NCBI GenBank assembly: GCA_946482425.1
Contig: CAMLRO010000054.1
Span: 1-6,238 of the forward strand
Length of the DNA: 6,238 nucleotides
Origin: an uncultured Lactobacillus sp.
GTDB lineage: Bacteria > Bacillota > Bacilli > Lactobacillales > Lactobacillaceae
Reading direction: 5' to 3'
Every line of letters starts with the position of its first letter. Positions within the stretch are counted from its first letter, which is position 1. The position numbers were made by a program, and so were the translations under genes. Positions 1 through 6,238 of this stretch are shown one piece after another. Below the pieces are notes generated by a model that saw only the letters and a program-made list of their open reading frames with translations, searched no databases and was not told where the DNA came from.

Positions 1-1272
1 TCAAATCTTGCAGGCCGCCAATGGCTTAGTAGTCAAATGGATTTTAGCACAAAGGCTGGCTTAACCAAAATCGAGGCAATTAAAAATGGTCGCTGCTTAC
101 GCTGCAATGCCAGGGTTTATGCCAAACTGCCAAGTGGCAAAAAATATTGCAGAGCATGCATTGGTCTGGGAAGAATTGTGGAGGGTGATTATTTAATTCG
201 CAATGAACAAAAAATAAATTTCTGGGTAAAAGCAAATGGTGGATTAACGTGGAAGGGTGAACTAACCTCACTACAAGCTGAGATTGCACATAAATTAACT
301 GAAAATTATGTATATGGTCGAGATTCACTAGTCCATGCGGTAACCGGTGCAGGTAAAACAGAAATGTTATTCCCGTTAATAGCACACTGTTTGGCAAAAG
401 GAAAAAGATGTTGTATAGCCACGCCTAGAATTGATGTTGTAAACGAGTTATACCCGCGTTTTCAAAAAGCTTTTAGTGAGATTCAAATCGGTAAATATCA
501 TGGGCGTGAGTATCAAGAGCCTGGGCTGGAACAATTAACCATTTGTACAACACACCAATTATTAAAATTTTTCCATGCTTTTGATCTGCTTGTTATCGAT
601 GAAGCTGATTCCTTTCCCTATGTCCATAATTCGGAATTACATTTTGCAGCGAAAAATGCAGTTAATGATAGCGGTCAACGCGTTTACTTAACTGCAACGC
701 CTACTAAAGATTTATTGGTATCTGTAGAAAAAGGTAAATTACGAAAACTAAAGTTGAAAAGAAGATTCCATGGAAATCTTTTACCTGTACCAAAAGAAAA
801 ATTGTTTCTTCGTCCTTTTCTGCGCCAAAACAAGATCAATGTTAGGCTCATTAAAGAAATTATAAAAGTTATAGCAGCAGGCCATCCATTACTGCTTTTT
901 GTACCTCGTGTTGATCAAATAAACTTTTATATTGATGCCCTGAAAAAAGAGCCAAAATTTAGTCAAATTAAGATTTCTGGAGTTCATGCAAATGATATTA
1001 ATAGAATTAATAAAGTTGAAAAGTTTCGAGCAGGAGAAATTCAGCTGTTAGTGACGACTACAATATTGGAACGAGGGGTTACTTTTAATCATGTCTGGGT
1101 AATTGTTGTTCAAGCAGATGATAAAATTTATTCTGCTTCGAGCTTAGTACAAATAGCTGGTAGAGTGGGTCGAGCTAAAACAGATCCCAGTGGTTTAGTT
1201 TTATTTTGTTATCATAAATATACTAAAAGTATTCGTGATGCTATGAAACAAATTCGTGAGATGAATAAATGA
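1..1272 (+). CDS. comFA: ComFA, DEAD-box ATPase of the DNA-uptake machinery (5' end outside the window)
   Basis: ComFA is a cytoplasmic, membrane-associated ATPase thought to help drive single-stranded DNA through the ComEC channel during transformation. Numbering from the ATG at 37, a four-cysteine zinc finger (C20, C23, C38, C41) is followed by helicase motifs: Walker A GAGKT at 104-108, ATPR at 128-131, DEAD at 188-191, TATP at 219-222, LLLFVPR at 285-291, TTTILERG at 340-347 and QIAGRVGR at 372-379. The zinc finger and motifs match B. subtilis ComFA (463 residues). The frame stays open from base 1, and the 12 upstream codons (SNLAGRQWLSSQ) resemble the GR-x-x-L segment at the start of family members. 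ATG 37 has no Shine-Dalgarno sequence, so the true start is probably left of the window. The TGA stop lies inside the comFC start (ATGA), indicating one operon with translational coupling. The gene looks intact, with no frameshift. Confidence 0.95.
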   Translation, partial: SNLAGRQWLSSQMDFSTKAGLTKIEAIKNGRCLRCNARVYAKLPSGKKYCRACIGLGRIVEGDYLIRNEQKINFWVKANGGLTWKGELTSLQAEIAHKLTENYVYGRDSLVHAVTGAGKTEMLFPLIAHCLAKGKRCCIATPRIDVVNELYPRFQKAFSEIQIGKYHGREYQEPGLEQLTICTTHQLLKFFHAFDLLVIDEADSFPYVHNSELHFAAKNAVNDSGQRVYLTATPTKDLLVSVEKGKLRKLKLKRRFHGNLLPVPKEKLFLRPFLRQNKINVRLIKEIIKVIAAGHPLLLFVPRVDQINFYIDALKKEPKFSQIKISGVHANDINRINKVEKFRAGEIQLLVTTTILERGVTFNHVWVIVVQADDKIYSASSLVQIAGRVGRAKTDPSGLVLFCYHKYTKSIRDAMKQIREMNK

Positions 1273-1958
1273 AAAAATGCTTACTTTGTGGTCAGTTTTT
1301 TGTTGCTAAAGTGTCATTTATCCAATTATTCTCTTGGAACAAACAGGAAACTAAATGCATCTGTTCTAATTGCCAAAATAAATATATGCGGATTCCTGAT
1401 AAACACTGTCCAATTTGTTTTGGCAAATTGAGCCAAGATAAAATTTGTTCAGATTGCATTAATTGGCAGAAAATCTATGGCCCAGAATTATTGAAAAACC
1501 ATTCCGTATATTTATATAATAGGGCTTTTCATGACCTAATGGTTAATTATAAGCGGTATGGCGATTATGCTTTGCACAGAGTATTATATGATTTATGTCA
1601 GGAAGATTTGGCTAAGTTTAAAGCTGATCTCTATATTCCTGTGCCCACTTCTCCAGAGCATCTTGAACAAAGGCAATTTGATACTGTCAGCTCAATATAT
1701 GGTAATCTTGTTTCATTAACCCATGTATTGGAGAAGAAGGCAGGACTTGGTGCACAAGGAGAAAAAAACCGCGCGGAAAGGTTAAGTAGTGAGCAAAGCT
1801 TTTTTGTTAAGAAAAACTTTACGATTAGCTTTCAGAAATGCAAGATACTTTTATTAGATGATATTTATACTACGGGCAGAACGCTTTATCATGCACGGGA
1901 TGCGTTGGCAGAAGTTTTTCCTAATGCAAAAATTAGTAGTTTTACCTTATGCAGATAA
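1269..1958 (+). CDS. comFC: ComFC, competence protein with zinc-finger and phosphoribosyltransferase-like domains
   Basis: ComFC works with ComFA in late steps of DNA uptake; its enzymatic role, if any, is unsettled. The 229-residue product has a cysteine-rich N-terminus (C4, C7, C30, C32, C35, then C47, C50, C60, C63) fitting zinc-binding pairs. A C-terminal PRTase-type domain follows: IPVPTSPEHLEQRQF at 123-137, the KNRAERL segment at 166-172, and the PRPP-loop motif LLLDDIYTTGRT at 194-205. This matches B. subtilis ComFC along its length, including the SSFTL ending. The start overlaps the comFA stop by 4 bases and has only a weak GTGAG-like ribosome binding site, so translation probably depends on coupling to comFA. 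comFB is missing from the operon. No terminator hairpin follows the TAA, so transcripts may run into hpf. Confidence 0.95.
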   Translation: MKKCLLCGQFFVAKVSFIQLFSWNKQETKCICSNCQNKYMRIPDKHCPICFGKLSQDKICSDCINWQKIYGPELLKNHSVYLYNRAFHDLMVNYKRYGDYALHRVLYDLCQEDLAKFKADLYIPVPTSPEHLEQRQFDTVSSIYGNLVSLTHVLEKKAGLGAQGEKNRAERLSSEQSFFVKKNFTISFQKCKILLLDDIYTTGRTLYHARDALAEVFPNAKISSFTLCR

Positions 1959-1965
1959 AACTAAA

Positions 1966-2006
1966 TTGTTCAGCGCTTTCATGTTTTGCTATAATTTTGC
2001 TATAAT
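1966..2006 (+). promoter_or_regulatory. Promoter region of hpf with two extended -10 elements
   Basis: Two perfect TATAAT hexamers lie at 1990-1995 and 2001-2006. Each is preceded by TTTTGC, which supplies the TG of an extended -10 (TGnTATAAT). Possible -35 boxes are weak: TTGTTC at 1966-1971 (18-bp spacer to the first -10) and TTCATG at 1978-1983 (17-bp spacer to the second). Extended -10 promoters tolerate poor -35 boxes. Predicted transcription starts are near 2002 and 2013, giving hpf leaders of about 50 and 39 bases. Recognition by the housekeeping sigma factor is inferred from the consensus; which element is used cannot be read from the sequence. Confidence 0.8.
1984..2005 (+). repeat. 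Exact 11-bp tandem duplication covering the hpf -10 element
   Basis: The unit TTTTGCTATAA occurs at 1984-1994 and again, immediately adjacent and without mismatch, at 1995-2005. The T at 2006 completes the second TATAAT. The period is close to one DNA helical turn, so both -10 elements face the same side of the helix. It may have arisen by slippage, but its placement on the promoter makes a functional effect plausible. Confidence 0.85.
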
Positions 2007-2019
2007 ATAGATAACATAA

Positions 2020-2035
2020 GACTGCAAAAGCAGTT
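2020..2035 (+). promoter_or_regulatory. Small stem-loop in the hpf leader
   Basis: ACTGC (2021-2025) and GCAGT (2030-2034) form a perfect 5-bp stem closed by an AAAA loop, extendable by a G-U pair (2020/2035). It ends one base before the Shine-Dalgarno sequence and would lie about 7 bases from the 5' end of a transcript starting near 2013. There is no T tract, so it is not a terminator. It could protect the 5' end or modulate ribosome access; this is inference from position only. Confidence 0.4.
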
Positions 2036-2036
2036 G

Positions 2037-2043
2037 AAAGGAG
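2037..2043 (+). promoter_or_regulatory. Ribosome binding site that fixes the hpf start
   Basis: AAAGGAG lies 8 bases before the ATG at 2052. An in-frame TTG at 2034 could open the frame six codons earlier, but this Shine-Dalgarno sequence falls inside those codons. It therefore selects ATG 2052, which also gives the conserved start MLKYNVRGENIEVT. Confidence 0.9.
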
Positions 2044-2051
2044 AATCTCAT

Positions 2052-2600
2052 ATGTTAAAGTATAATGTTCGTGGTGAAAATATTGAGGTAACTGATGCTT
2101 TAAGAAGTTACGTTGAAAAACGCCTGAAAAAATTGGAGAAATATTTCGATTTGAATCAAGATATGATTGCCCATGTTAATTTAAAGGTGTATCGTGATCA
2201 CAAGGCTAAAGTTGAGGTAACTATACCACTGCCATACTTAGTATTGAGAGCTGAAGAAACTACTGACGACATGTACCGCAGTATTGATTTTGTTTCTGAA
2301 AAACTTGAAAGACAGATTAGAAAATATAAGACCCGTGTGAATCGTAAGAGTCGTGAAAAAGGCATTAATGACTTCTTTGTTGAGAGTGCTGAAGAAGAGA
2401 CCAAAGGCAAAGAGAGTAACGAATTTTCTATTGTGCGCAATAAGCAAATTGGCTTAAAACCCATGAGTCCTGAAGAAGCTATTTTGCAAATGAATATGCT
2501 TGAGCATGACTTCTTTGTTTTTCAAGACGGTGAAACTAACGGCACAAGTGTTGTCTATCGCAGAAATGATGGCCGTTATGGTTTGATTGAAACAAAATAA
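2052..2600 (+). CDS. hpf: Ribosome hibernation promoting factor, long form
   Basis: Long HPF binds the 30S subunit near the decoding site and dimerises ribosomes into inactive 100S particles in stationary phase or starvation. The 182-residue product has both domains of the long form. The N-terminal S30AE-type ribosome-binding domain (about 1-103) opens with YNVRGENIEVTDAL and ends in the basic stretch RQIRKYKTRVNRKSREKG (87-104). A charged, variable linker (about 105-124) follows, then the C-terminal dimerisation domain (about 125-182), which contains LKPMSPEEAILQMNML and VVYRRNDGRYGLIE. It closely resembles B. subtilis HPF (YvyD, 189 residues). The start at 2052 is preferred over the TTG at 2034 because of the ribosome binding site. 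The gene has its own tandem promoter and is followed by a terminator, so it can be a single-gene unit, although read-through from comFC is possible. Confidence 0.96.
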   Translation: MLKYNVRGENIEVTDALRSYVEKRLKKLEKYFDLNQDMIAHVNLKVYRDHKAKVEVTIPLPYLVLRAEETTDDMYRSIDFVSEKLERQIRKYKTRVNRKSREKGINDFFVESAEEETKGKESNEFSIVRNKQIGLKPMSPEEAILQMNMLEHDFFVFQDGETNGTSVVYRRNDGRYGLIETK

Positions 2601-2617
2601 AAATAGTATTATCAAGC

Positions 2618-2661
2618 AAAGGCCCCACATTTAGTGTGAGGTTTTTGTTTTGTTTATTTTT
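2618..2661 (+). terminator. Rho-independent terminator after hpf
   Basis: CCCCACA (2623-2629) pairs with TGTGAGG (2635-2641) around a TTTAG loop, with one C-A mismatch. Two G-U pairs and A-T pairs from AAAGG (2618-2622) against the following TTTTT can lengthen the stem. A T-rich tail runs from 2642 to about 2661. The mismatch suggests moderate strength, so some read-through into secA is likely. Confidence 0.75.
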
Positions 2662-2686
2662 CATTTGGCGTCAATCATGGTAAAAT
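2658..2686 (+). promoter_or_regulatory. Likely secA promoter
   Basis: TTTTCA (2658-2663, 4 of 6 to consensus) and TAAAAT (2681-2686, 5 of 6) are separated by 17 bp, and TGG just before the -10 gives an extended -10. The predicted start is near 2693, about 38 bases before the secA ATG. The -35 box overlaps the T tract of the hpf terminator. A second -10-like TATACT at 2700-2705 has no matching -35. Confidence 0.55.
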
Positions 2687-2730
2687 TATCATGTGTTTTT
2701 ATACTTTAACTACATATAAGGATCGATTAA

Positions 2731-5130
2731 ATGGTAAACATTTTAAAGAAACTATACAATAACGATAAAAGAGAACTGAAAAAGTTTGAAAAAATTGCTA
2801 GTAAAGTTGAAAGTCATGCAGAAGAGTATGGTCAACTTGCTGATGAAGAATTGCAGGCAAAAACGCCTGAATTCCGTGACCGGCTAAAAAATGGTGAAAG
2901 CTTAGATTCACTTTTGCCAGAAGCTTTTGCAGTTGCTCGTGAAGGAGCTAAAAGAGTTTTAGGCCTTTATCCATTTCATGTGCAGGTTCTAGGTGGAATT
3001 GCCCTGCATTATGGTAACATCGCTGAGATGATGACCGGTGAAGGTAAGACCTTGACTGCGACCATGCCAGTATATTTGAACGCATTAACTGGAAAAGGTG
3101 TTCATGTTGTTACTGTCAACGAATACTTGTCCAGTCGTGATGCAGAAGAAATGGGTCAGCTTTACAAATGGCTCGGTTTAACTGTTGGTCTTAATTTGAA
3201 CGCAATGTCTCCAGATGAAAAACGAGAAGCATATAGATGTGACGTTACTTATTCGACTAACGGTGAACTTGGTTTTGACTATTTGCGTGATAACATGGTT
3301 GTTTACAAAGAACAAATGGTTCAGCGTGAACTTAACTATGCTATTATCGATGAGGTAGACTCAATTTTAATCGATGAAGCCAGAACGCCATTGATTATTT
3401 CTGGCGAAGCCGAACAAGCTAATGGTGACTATATTCGTGCAGACCGTTTTGTCAAAACTCTTCAAGAGGATAAGAGTGATGATGATGCAGACGATGACAA
3501 AGACTATGGTGATTATAAGATTGACTGGCCTACTAAGACTATTTCGTTAACCAGAACAGGTATTCAAAAAGCCTGTGATCATTTTGGACTTAAAAATTTA
3601 TACGATGTTGAGAATCAAAAATTGGTGCACCATATTGATCAGGCCCTGAAAGCAAATTATATTATGCTTAAAGATATTGATTACGTTGTTCAAGATGGCG
3701 AAGTTTTAATAGTTGACTCGTTTACTGGTCGTGTAATGCAGGGACGGCGCTATTCTGATGGTTTACACCAAGCTATTGAGGCAAAAGAAGGCGTTAAGAT
3801 TCAAGAAGAGTCCAAGACGCAAGCTACAATTACCTACCAGAACTTCTTTAGAATGTACAAAAAACTTGCGGGGATGACTGGTACTGCTAAAACTGAAGAA
3901 GAAGAGTTCCGTGAAATTTACAATATGCAGGTCATTACGATTCCGACTAACCGTCCTTTGATCAGGAAGGATAATCCGGATATTCTTTATCCTACTTTGT
4001 CATCCAAGTTTGCGGCAGTTGTCAATGAAATAAAAGAGCGTCATGCAAAAGGACAGCCAGTTTTAGTCGGTACTGTTGCAGTCGAAAGCTCTGAAAGATT
4101 GAGTAAATTACTTGATAAAGAAGGAATTCCTCACGCAGTTTTGAATGCTAAAAACCACGCTAAGGAAGCGCAAATCATCATGAATGCTGGTCAGCGTGGA
4201 GCAGTCACTATTGCAACCAACATGGCTGGTCGTGGTACCGATATTAAATTAGGGCCGGGCGTTAAAGAGTTAGGCGGACTATCAGTTATTGGTACTGAAC
4301 GTCATGAATCACGTAGAATTGATAATCAACTCCGTGGACGTTCGGGTCGTCAAGGTGACCCCGGTGTTACACGCTTTTATCTCTCACTTGAAGATGACTT
4401 GATGAAACGTTTTGGTGGCGACAGAGTTAAAGACTTCCTTGACCGCTTATCAGATAATGATGATGATAAAGTGATTGAAAGTCGTTTGATCACCAGACAG
4501 GTTGAATCAGCACAAAAACGAGTTGAAGGTAATAACTACGATACTCGTAAGCAAACTTTGCAATATGATGATGTTATGCGTATTCAACGTGAAATTATTT
4601 ACGGTGAACGGATGCAAGTTATCGGTGAAGAGAATTCACTTAAGGATGTTTTAATCCCGATGATTCGGCGCACCATCAATAGTCAAGTAGACATGTTTAC
4701 ACAGGGTGATCGCAGCAAGTGGCGGCTTGATTCACTGCGTGACTTTATTTCTTCCAGCTTAACCAATGAAGAAGAAACAGATGCCATTGATTTCAAAACA
4801 ATTACTGTATCTGACTTAAAGCAAAAATTATATGATCTTGTTGAAGCCAATTACGAAGAAAAAGAAGAGATTTTAGCTGATCCTTCAGAAATGCTTGAAT
4901 TTGAAAAAGTTGTTATATTGCGTGTAGTTGATGATCGCTGGACTGATCATATAGATGCAATGGACCAATTAAGGCAATCAATTAGTCTGCGTGGTTACGG
5001 TCAACTTAATCCGTTAGTTGAATATCAGGATTCTGGTTACAACATGTTTGAAGAAATGATTTCAAATATTGAGTTTGACGTAACTCGCTTATTTATGAAA
5101 GCTGAAATTAGACAAAATCTTAGTCGTTAA
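2731..5130 (+). CDS. secA: SecA, preprotein translocase ATPase
   Basis: SecA is the essential motor that pushes unfolded secretory proteins through SecYEG at the cytoplasmic membrane. The 799-residue product shows nucleotide-binding domain 1 with Walker A TGEGKT (102-107) and DEVD (207-210). The preprotein cross-linking domain lies at about 225-370. Nucleotide-binding domain 2 carries [13 protein letters not shown] (446-458), [12 protein letters not shown] (497-508) and [12 protein letters not shown] (534-545). The scaffold and two-helix finger include LRGYGQ (753-758). The protein ends at QNLSR with in-frame TAA TAG stops and lacks the C-terminal linker and CxC...CH/CC zinc motif of B. subtilis SecA (841 residues), the element that contacts SecB and lipids. 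An acidic run at 246-263 is a lineage-variable insert in the cross-linking domain. AAGGA (2718-2722), 8 bases upstream, supports the start. This is the housekeeping SecA rather than an accessory SecA2, judged by its prfB/hpf context and full motif set. Confidence 0.98.
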   Translation: MVNILKKLYNNDKRELKKFEKIASKVESHAEEYGQLADEELQAKTPEFRDRLKNGESLDSLLPEAFAVAREGAKRVLGLYPFHVQVLGGIALHYGNIAEMMTGEGKTLTATMPVYLNALTGKGVHVVTVNEYLSSRDAEEMGQLYKWLGLTVGLNLNAMSPDEKREAYRCDVTYSTNGELGFDYLRDNMVVYKEQMVQRELNYAIIDEVDSILIDEARTPLIISGEAEQANGDYIRADRFVKTLQEDKSDDDADDDKDYGDYKIDWPTKTISLTRTGIQKACDHFGLKNLYDVENQKLVHHIDQALKANYIMLKDIDYVVQDGEVLIVDSFTGRVMQGRRYSDGLHQAIEAKEGVKIQEESKTQATITYQNFFRMYKKLAGMTGTAKTEEEEFREIYNMQVITIPTNRPLIRKDNPDILYPTLSSKFAAVVNEIKERHAKGQPVLVGTVAVESSERLSKLLDKEGIPHAVLNAKNHAKEAQIIMNAGQRGAVTIATNMAGRGTDIKLGPGVKELGGLSVIGTERHESRRIDNQLRGRSGRQGDPGVTRFYLSLEDDLMKRFGGDRVKDFLDRLSDNDDDKVIESRLITRQVESAQKRVEGNNYDTRKQTLQYDDVMRIQREIIYGERMQVIGEENSLKDVLIPMIRRTINSQVDMFTQGDRSKWRLDSLRDFISSSLTNEEETDAIDFKTITVSDLKQKLYDLVEANYEEKEEILADPSEMLEFEKVVILRVVDDRWTDHIDAMDQLRQSISLRGYGQLNPLVEYQDSGYNMFEEMISNIEFDVTRLFMKAEIRQNLSR

Positions 5131-5141
5131 TAGTTAAGATG

Positions 5142-5169
5142 AAGAGAAAGCAGCTGCTTTCTCTTTTTT
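5142..5169 (+). terminator. Rho-independent terminator after secA (perfect 24-bp palindrome)
   Basis: AAGAGAAAGCAG (5142-5153) is followed directly by its exact reverse complement (5154-5165), and six Ts run from 5164 to 5169. With AGCT as a four-base loop the stem is 10 bp. The A-rich 5' arm means it could also work, more weakly, on the opposite strand. It begins 11 bases after the secA stop codon and should reduce but may not abolish read-through into prfB. Confidence 0.85.
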
Positions 5170-5190
5170 ACTGAAATTTTATTAAAAAAT

Positions 5191-5197
5191 AAAGGAG
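5191..5197 (+). promoter_or_regulatory. prfB ribosome binding site with unusually long spacing
   Basis: AAAGGAG is a strong Shine-Dalgarno sequence, but 13 bases separate it from the ATG at 5211, more than the usual 5-9. No alternative start fits better: TTG at 5201 hits a stop after seven codons, and an in-frame TAA at 5205-5207 blocks any earlier start in the prfB frame. Confidence 0.7.
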
Positions 5198-5210
5198 CTA
5201 TTGCTAAACG

Positions 5211-6238
5211 ATGGAAATAAGTGAAATTCAAAATGAATTAGATAGTTTAAATAAGCGGTTAGACCACTTTAGGGGGTCTCTTTGACTTAGATTCAATAAC
5301 TGAAAATATTATTGTTAATGAGAATAAGATGCAGGATCCCTCTTTTTGGGATGATCAAGAAAAAGCCCAAAGCTTGATCAGTGAAACAAATTTATTAAAA
5401 GAGAAACGCGATTCTTTTAACAAATTAAAGTCTGATTATGAAAATGAAATAACTGCAGTAGAGTTGCTGAGAGAAGAACCAGATAATGACTTACAAAAGG
5501 AAGTTGAAGCAGATTTACAGCAGCTGCAGACTGAATTTCATGATTACGAATTAGATTTGCTCTTATCTGGTAAATATGATAGTCATAATGCGCTGATTGA
5601 AATTCATCCAGGAGCAGGCGGTACCGAGGCTATGGACTGGGGACAAATGCTCTTGCGGATGTATCAGCGTTATGCTGATATTAGGAATTTTAAGTTTGAA
5701 ATTAATAACTACGAACCCGGAGAAGAAGCCGGTCTTAAAAGCGTCAGCGCAAAAATTACAGGCAAAAATGCTTATGGCCTAATGAAGTCGGAAAATGGCG
5801 TTCACCGGTTAGTCAGAATCTCACCTTTTGATTCAGCTAAAAGAAGACATACGTCTTTTGCCTCCGTGGAAATTATTCCAGAAATTGATGATAGTATTAA
5901 AGTTGATATTAATCCCAAGGACCTTCGAATTGATGTCTACCGCTCAAGTGGTGCAGGAGGACAACATATTAATAAAACTTCAAGTGCTGTTAGAATCACT
6001 CATTTACCCACAGGAATTGTAACAACATCTCAGGCACAACGTTCTCAACTGCAAAATAGGGAAACTGCAATGAATGAATTACGGGCAAAATTATTTCATT
6101 TAGAAGAAGAGAAAAAGCGTCAGCATAAGCAGGAACTTAAAGGTGACCAAAAAGAAATTGGCTGGGGTTCTCAAATTCGGTCATATGTTTTTCATCCTTA
6201 TAATTTGGTTAAAGATTTGCGCACAGGCTATGAAACTT
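5211..6238 (+). CDS. prfB: Peptide chain release factor 2, made by +1 programmed frameshift (3' end outside the window)
   Basis: RF2 recognises UGA and UAA stop codons in the ribosomal A site and triggers peptide release. The gene is read as 24 codons (5211-5282), then a +1 shift skips T5283 and reading continues from GAC at 5284 to the window edge. This gives 342 residues; about 25-30 C-terminal residues should lie beyond. Hallmarks are an N-terminal helical domain (about 1-115), HPGAGGTEAMDW (132-143), the stop-codon-reading tripeptide SPF (204-206) that separates RF2 from RF1, and the catalytic GGQ (249-251) in SSGAGGQHINKTSSAVR. GWGSQIRSYVFHPY (317-330) and KDLRTGYET (334-342) are typical of the RF2 C-terminus. 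The residue three before GAGGQ is Ser (S245), where E. coli K-12 has its unusual Thr246. No convincing promoter lies in the 80-bp gap after secA, so transcription may depend partly on read-through. Confidence 0.97.
5271..5286 (+). other. prfB: Programmed +1 ribosomal frameshift site of prfB
   Basis: The site reads AGG GGG TCT CTT TGA C. It has an internal Shine-Dalgarno-like AGGGGG (5271-5276), a 3-base spacer, the slippery CTT (5280-5282) and the in-frame TGA (5283-5285) followed by C. The poor UGA-C termination context and the closely spaced AGGGGG match the well-studied E. coli RF2 site, which differs here only in one spacer codon (TCT instead of TAT). When RF2 is scarce, the ribosome pauses at UGA, slips onto UUU and makes full-length RF2. 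When RF2 is plentiful, a 24-residue peptide is released. This is autoregulation known for the family; use here is inferred from sequence identity. Confidence 0.97.

Noticed and set aside
80..397. Minus-strand reading frame opposite comFA
   Set aside because: It is antisense to conserved zinc-finger and Walker A coding sequence, with no start signals or recognisable domains.
1972..1977. AGCGCT palindrome as a terminator or operator after comFC
   Set aside because: Six bases with no loop and no T tract is too short to support either role.
1967..1982. CcpA cre-like sequence (TGTTCAGCGCTTTCAT) overlapping the hpf -35 region
   Set aside because: The central CG and right half fit the cre consensus, but the conserved left-hand TG is missing, so a chance partial match is more likely. 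CcpA binding data would settle it.
2034..2051. TTG start extending hpf by six codons
   Set aside because: The extension covers the Shine-Dalgarno sequence of the ATG at 2052 and is not part of the conserved HPF N-terminus.
2198..2464. Minus-strand reading frames opposite hpf (2198-2464 and 2238-2447)
   Set aside because: They are overlapping antisense frames of low complexity with no ribosome binding site; hpf explains the region.
5166..5190. Possible promoter for prfB in the AT-rich gap
   Set aside because: TTTATT at 5178-5183 is a 4 of 6 match to -10, but nothing resembling a -35 lies at the right distance and the base composition makes such matches common.
5283..5285. Inactivated prfB pseudogene because of the in-frame TGA
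   Set aside because: The TGA sits in the canonical RF2 recoding context and the +1 frame continues with all conserved RF2 motifs.
5597..6022. Two small plus-strand reading frames (5597-5782 and 5828-6022) inside prfB
   Set aside because: Both are in another frame of a well-supported RF2 coding region, have no ribosome binding site, and resemble no known protein.

Overview
This window is a compact, AT-rich piece of core chromosome from a low-GC Gram-positive bacterium. The protein sequences, the comFA-comFC-hpf-secA-prfB order and the codon usage most resemble Lactobacillus, probably the acidophilus/delbrueckii clade. The genus call rests on remembered family sequences and gene order, not on a search. 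All genes lie on the plus strand and no stretch over 300 bases lacks a gene.

Layout: (1) comFA, cut by the left edge, encodes the DEAD-box ATPase of the DNA-uptake machine. It overlaps comFC, its partner with zinc-finger and phosphoribosyltransferase-like domains, by 4 bases. (2) A 93-bp gap carries two extended -10 promoter elements in an exact 11-bp tandem repeat, a small leader hairpin and a strong ribosome binding site. These drive hpf, the long-form ribosome hibernation factor. (3) A hairpin with a T-rich tail follows hpf and overlaps a likely secA promoter. (4) secA encodes the preprotein translocase motor, 799 residues long and without the C-terminal zinc-binding tail found in many SecA proteins. 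(5) A perfectly palindromic terminator separates secA from prfB (peptide chain release factor 2). prfB contains the classic +1 programmed frameshift at an in-frame TGA and is cut by the right edge after 342 residues.

The genes fall into three functional groups: DNA uptake for transformation (comFA, comFC), ribosome inactivation in slow growth (hpf), and the essential secretion and translation-termination genes (secA, prfB). The hpf-secA-prfB order is also found in Bacillus subtilis, where flagellar genes separate it from comF. Here the two blocks abut, and I see no terminator between comFC and hpf. comFB, present between comFA and comFC in B. subtilis, is absent.

I found no mobile element, CRISPR array, RNA gene or undescribed system. 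The most interesting signals are regulatory: the prfB recoding site, the duplicated promoter element and leader hairpin of hpf, and the unusual ribosome-binding-site spacing of prfB.
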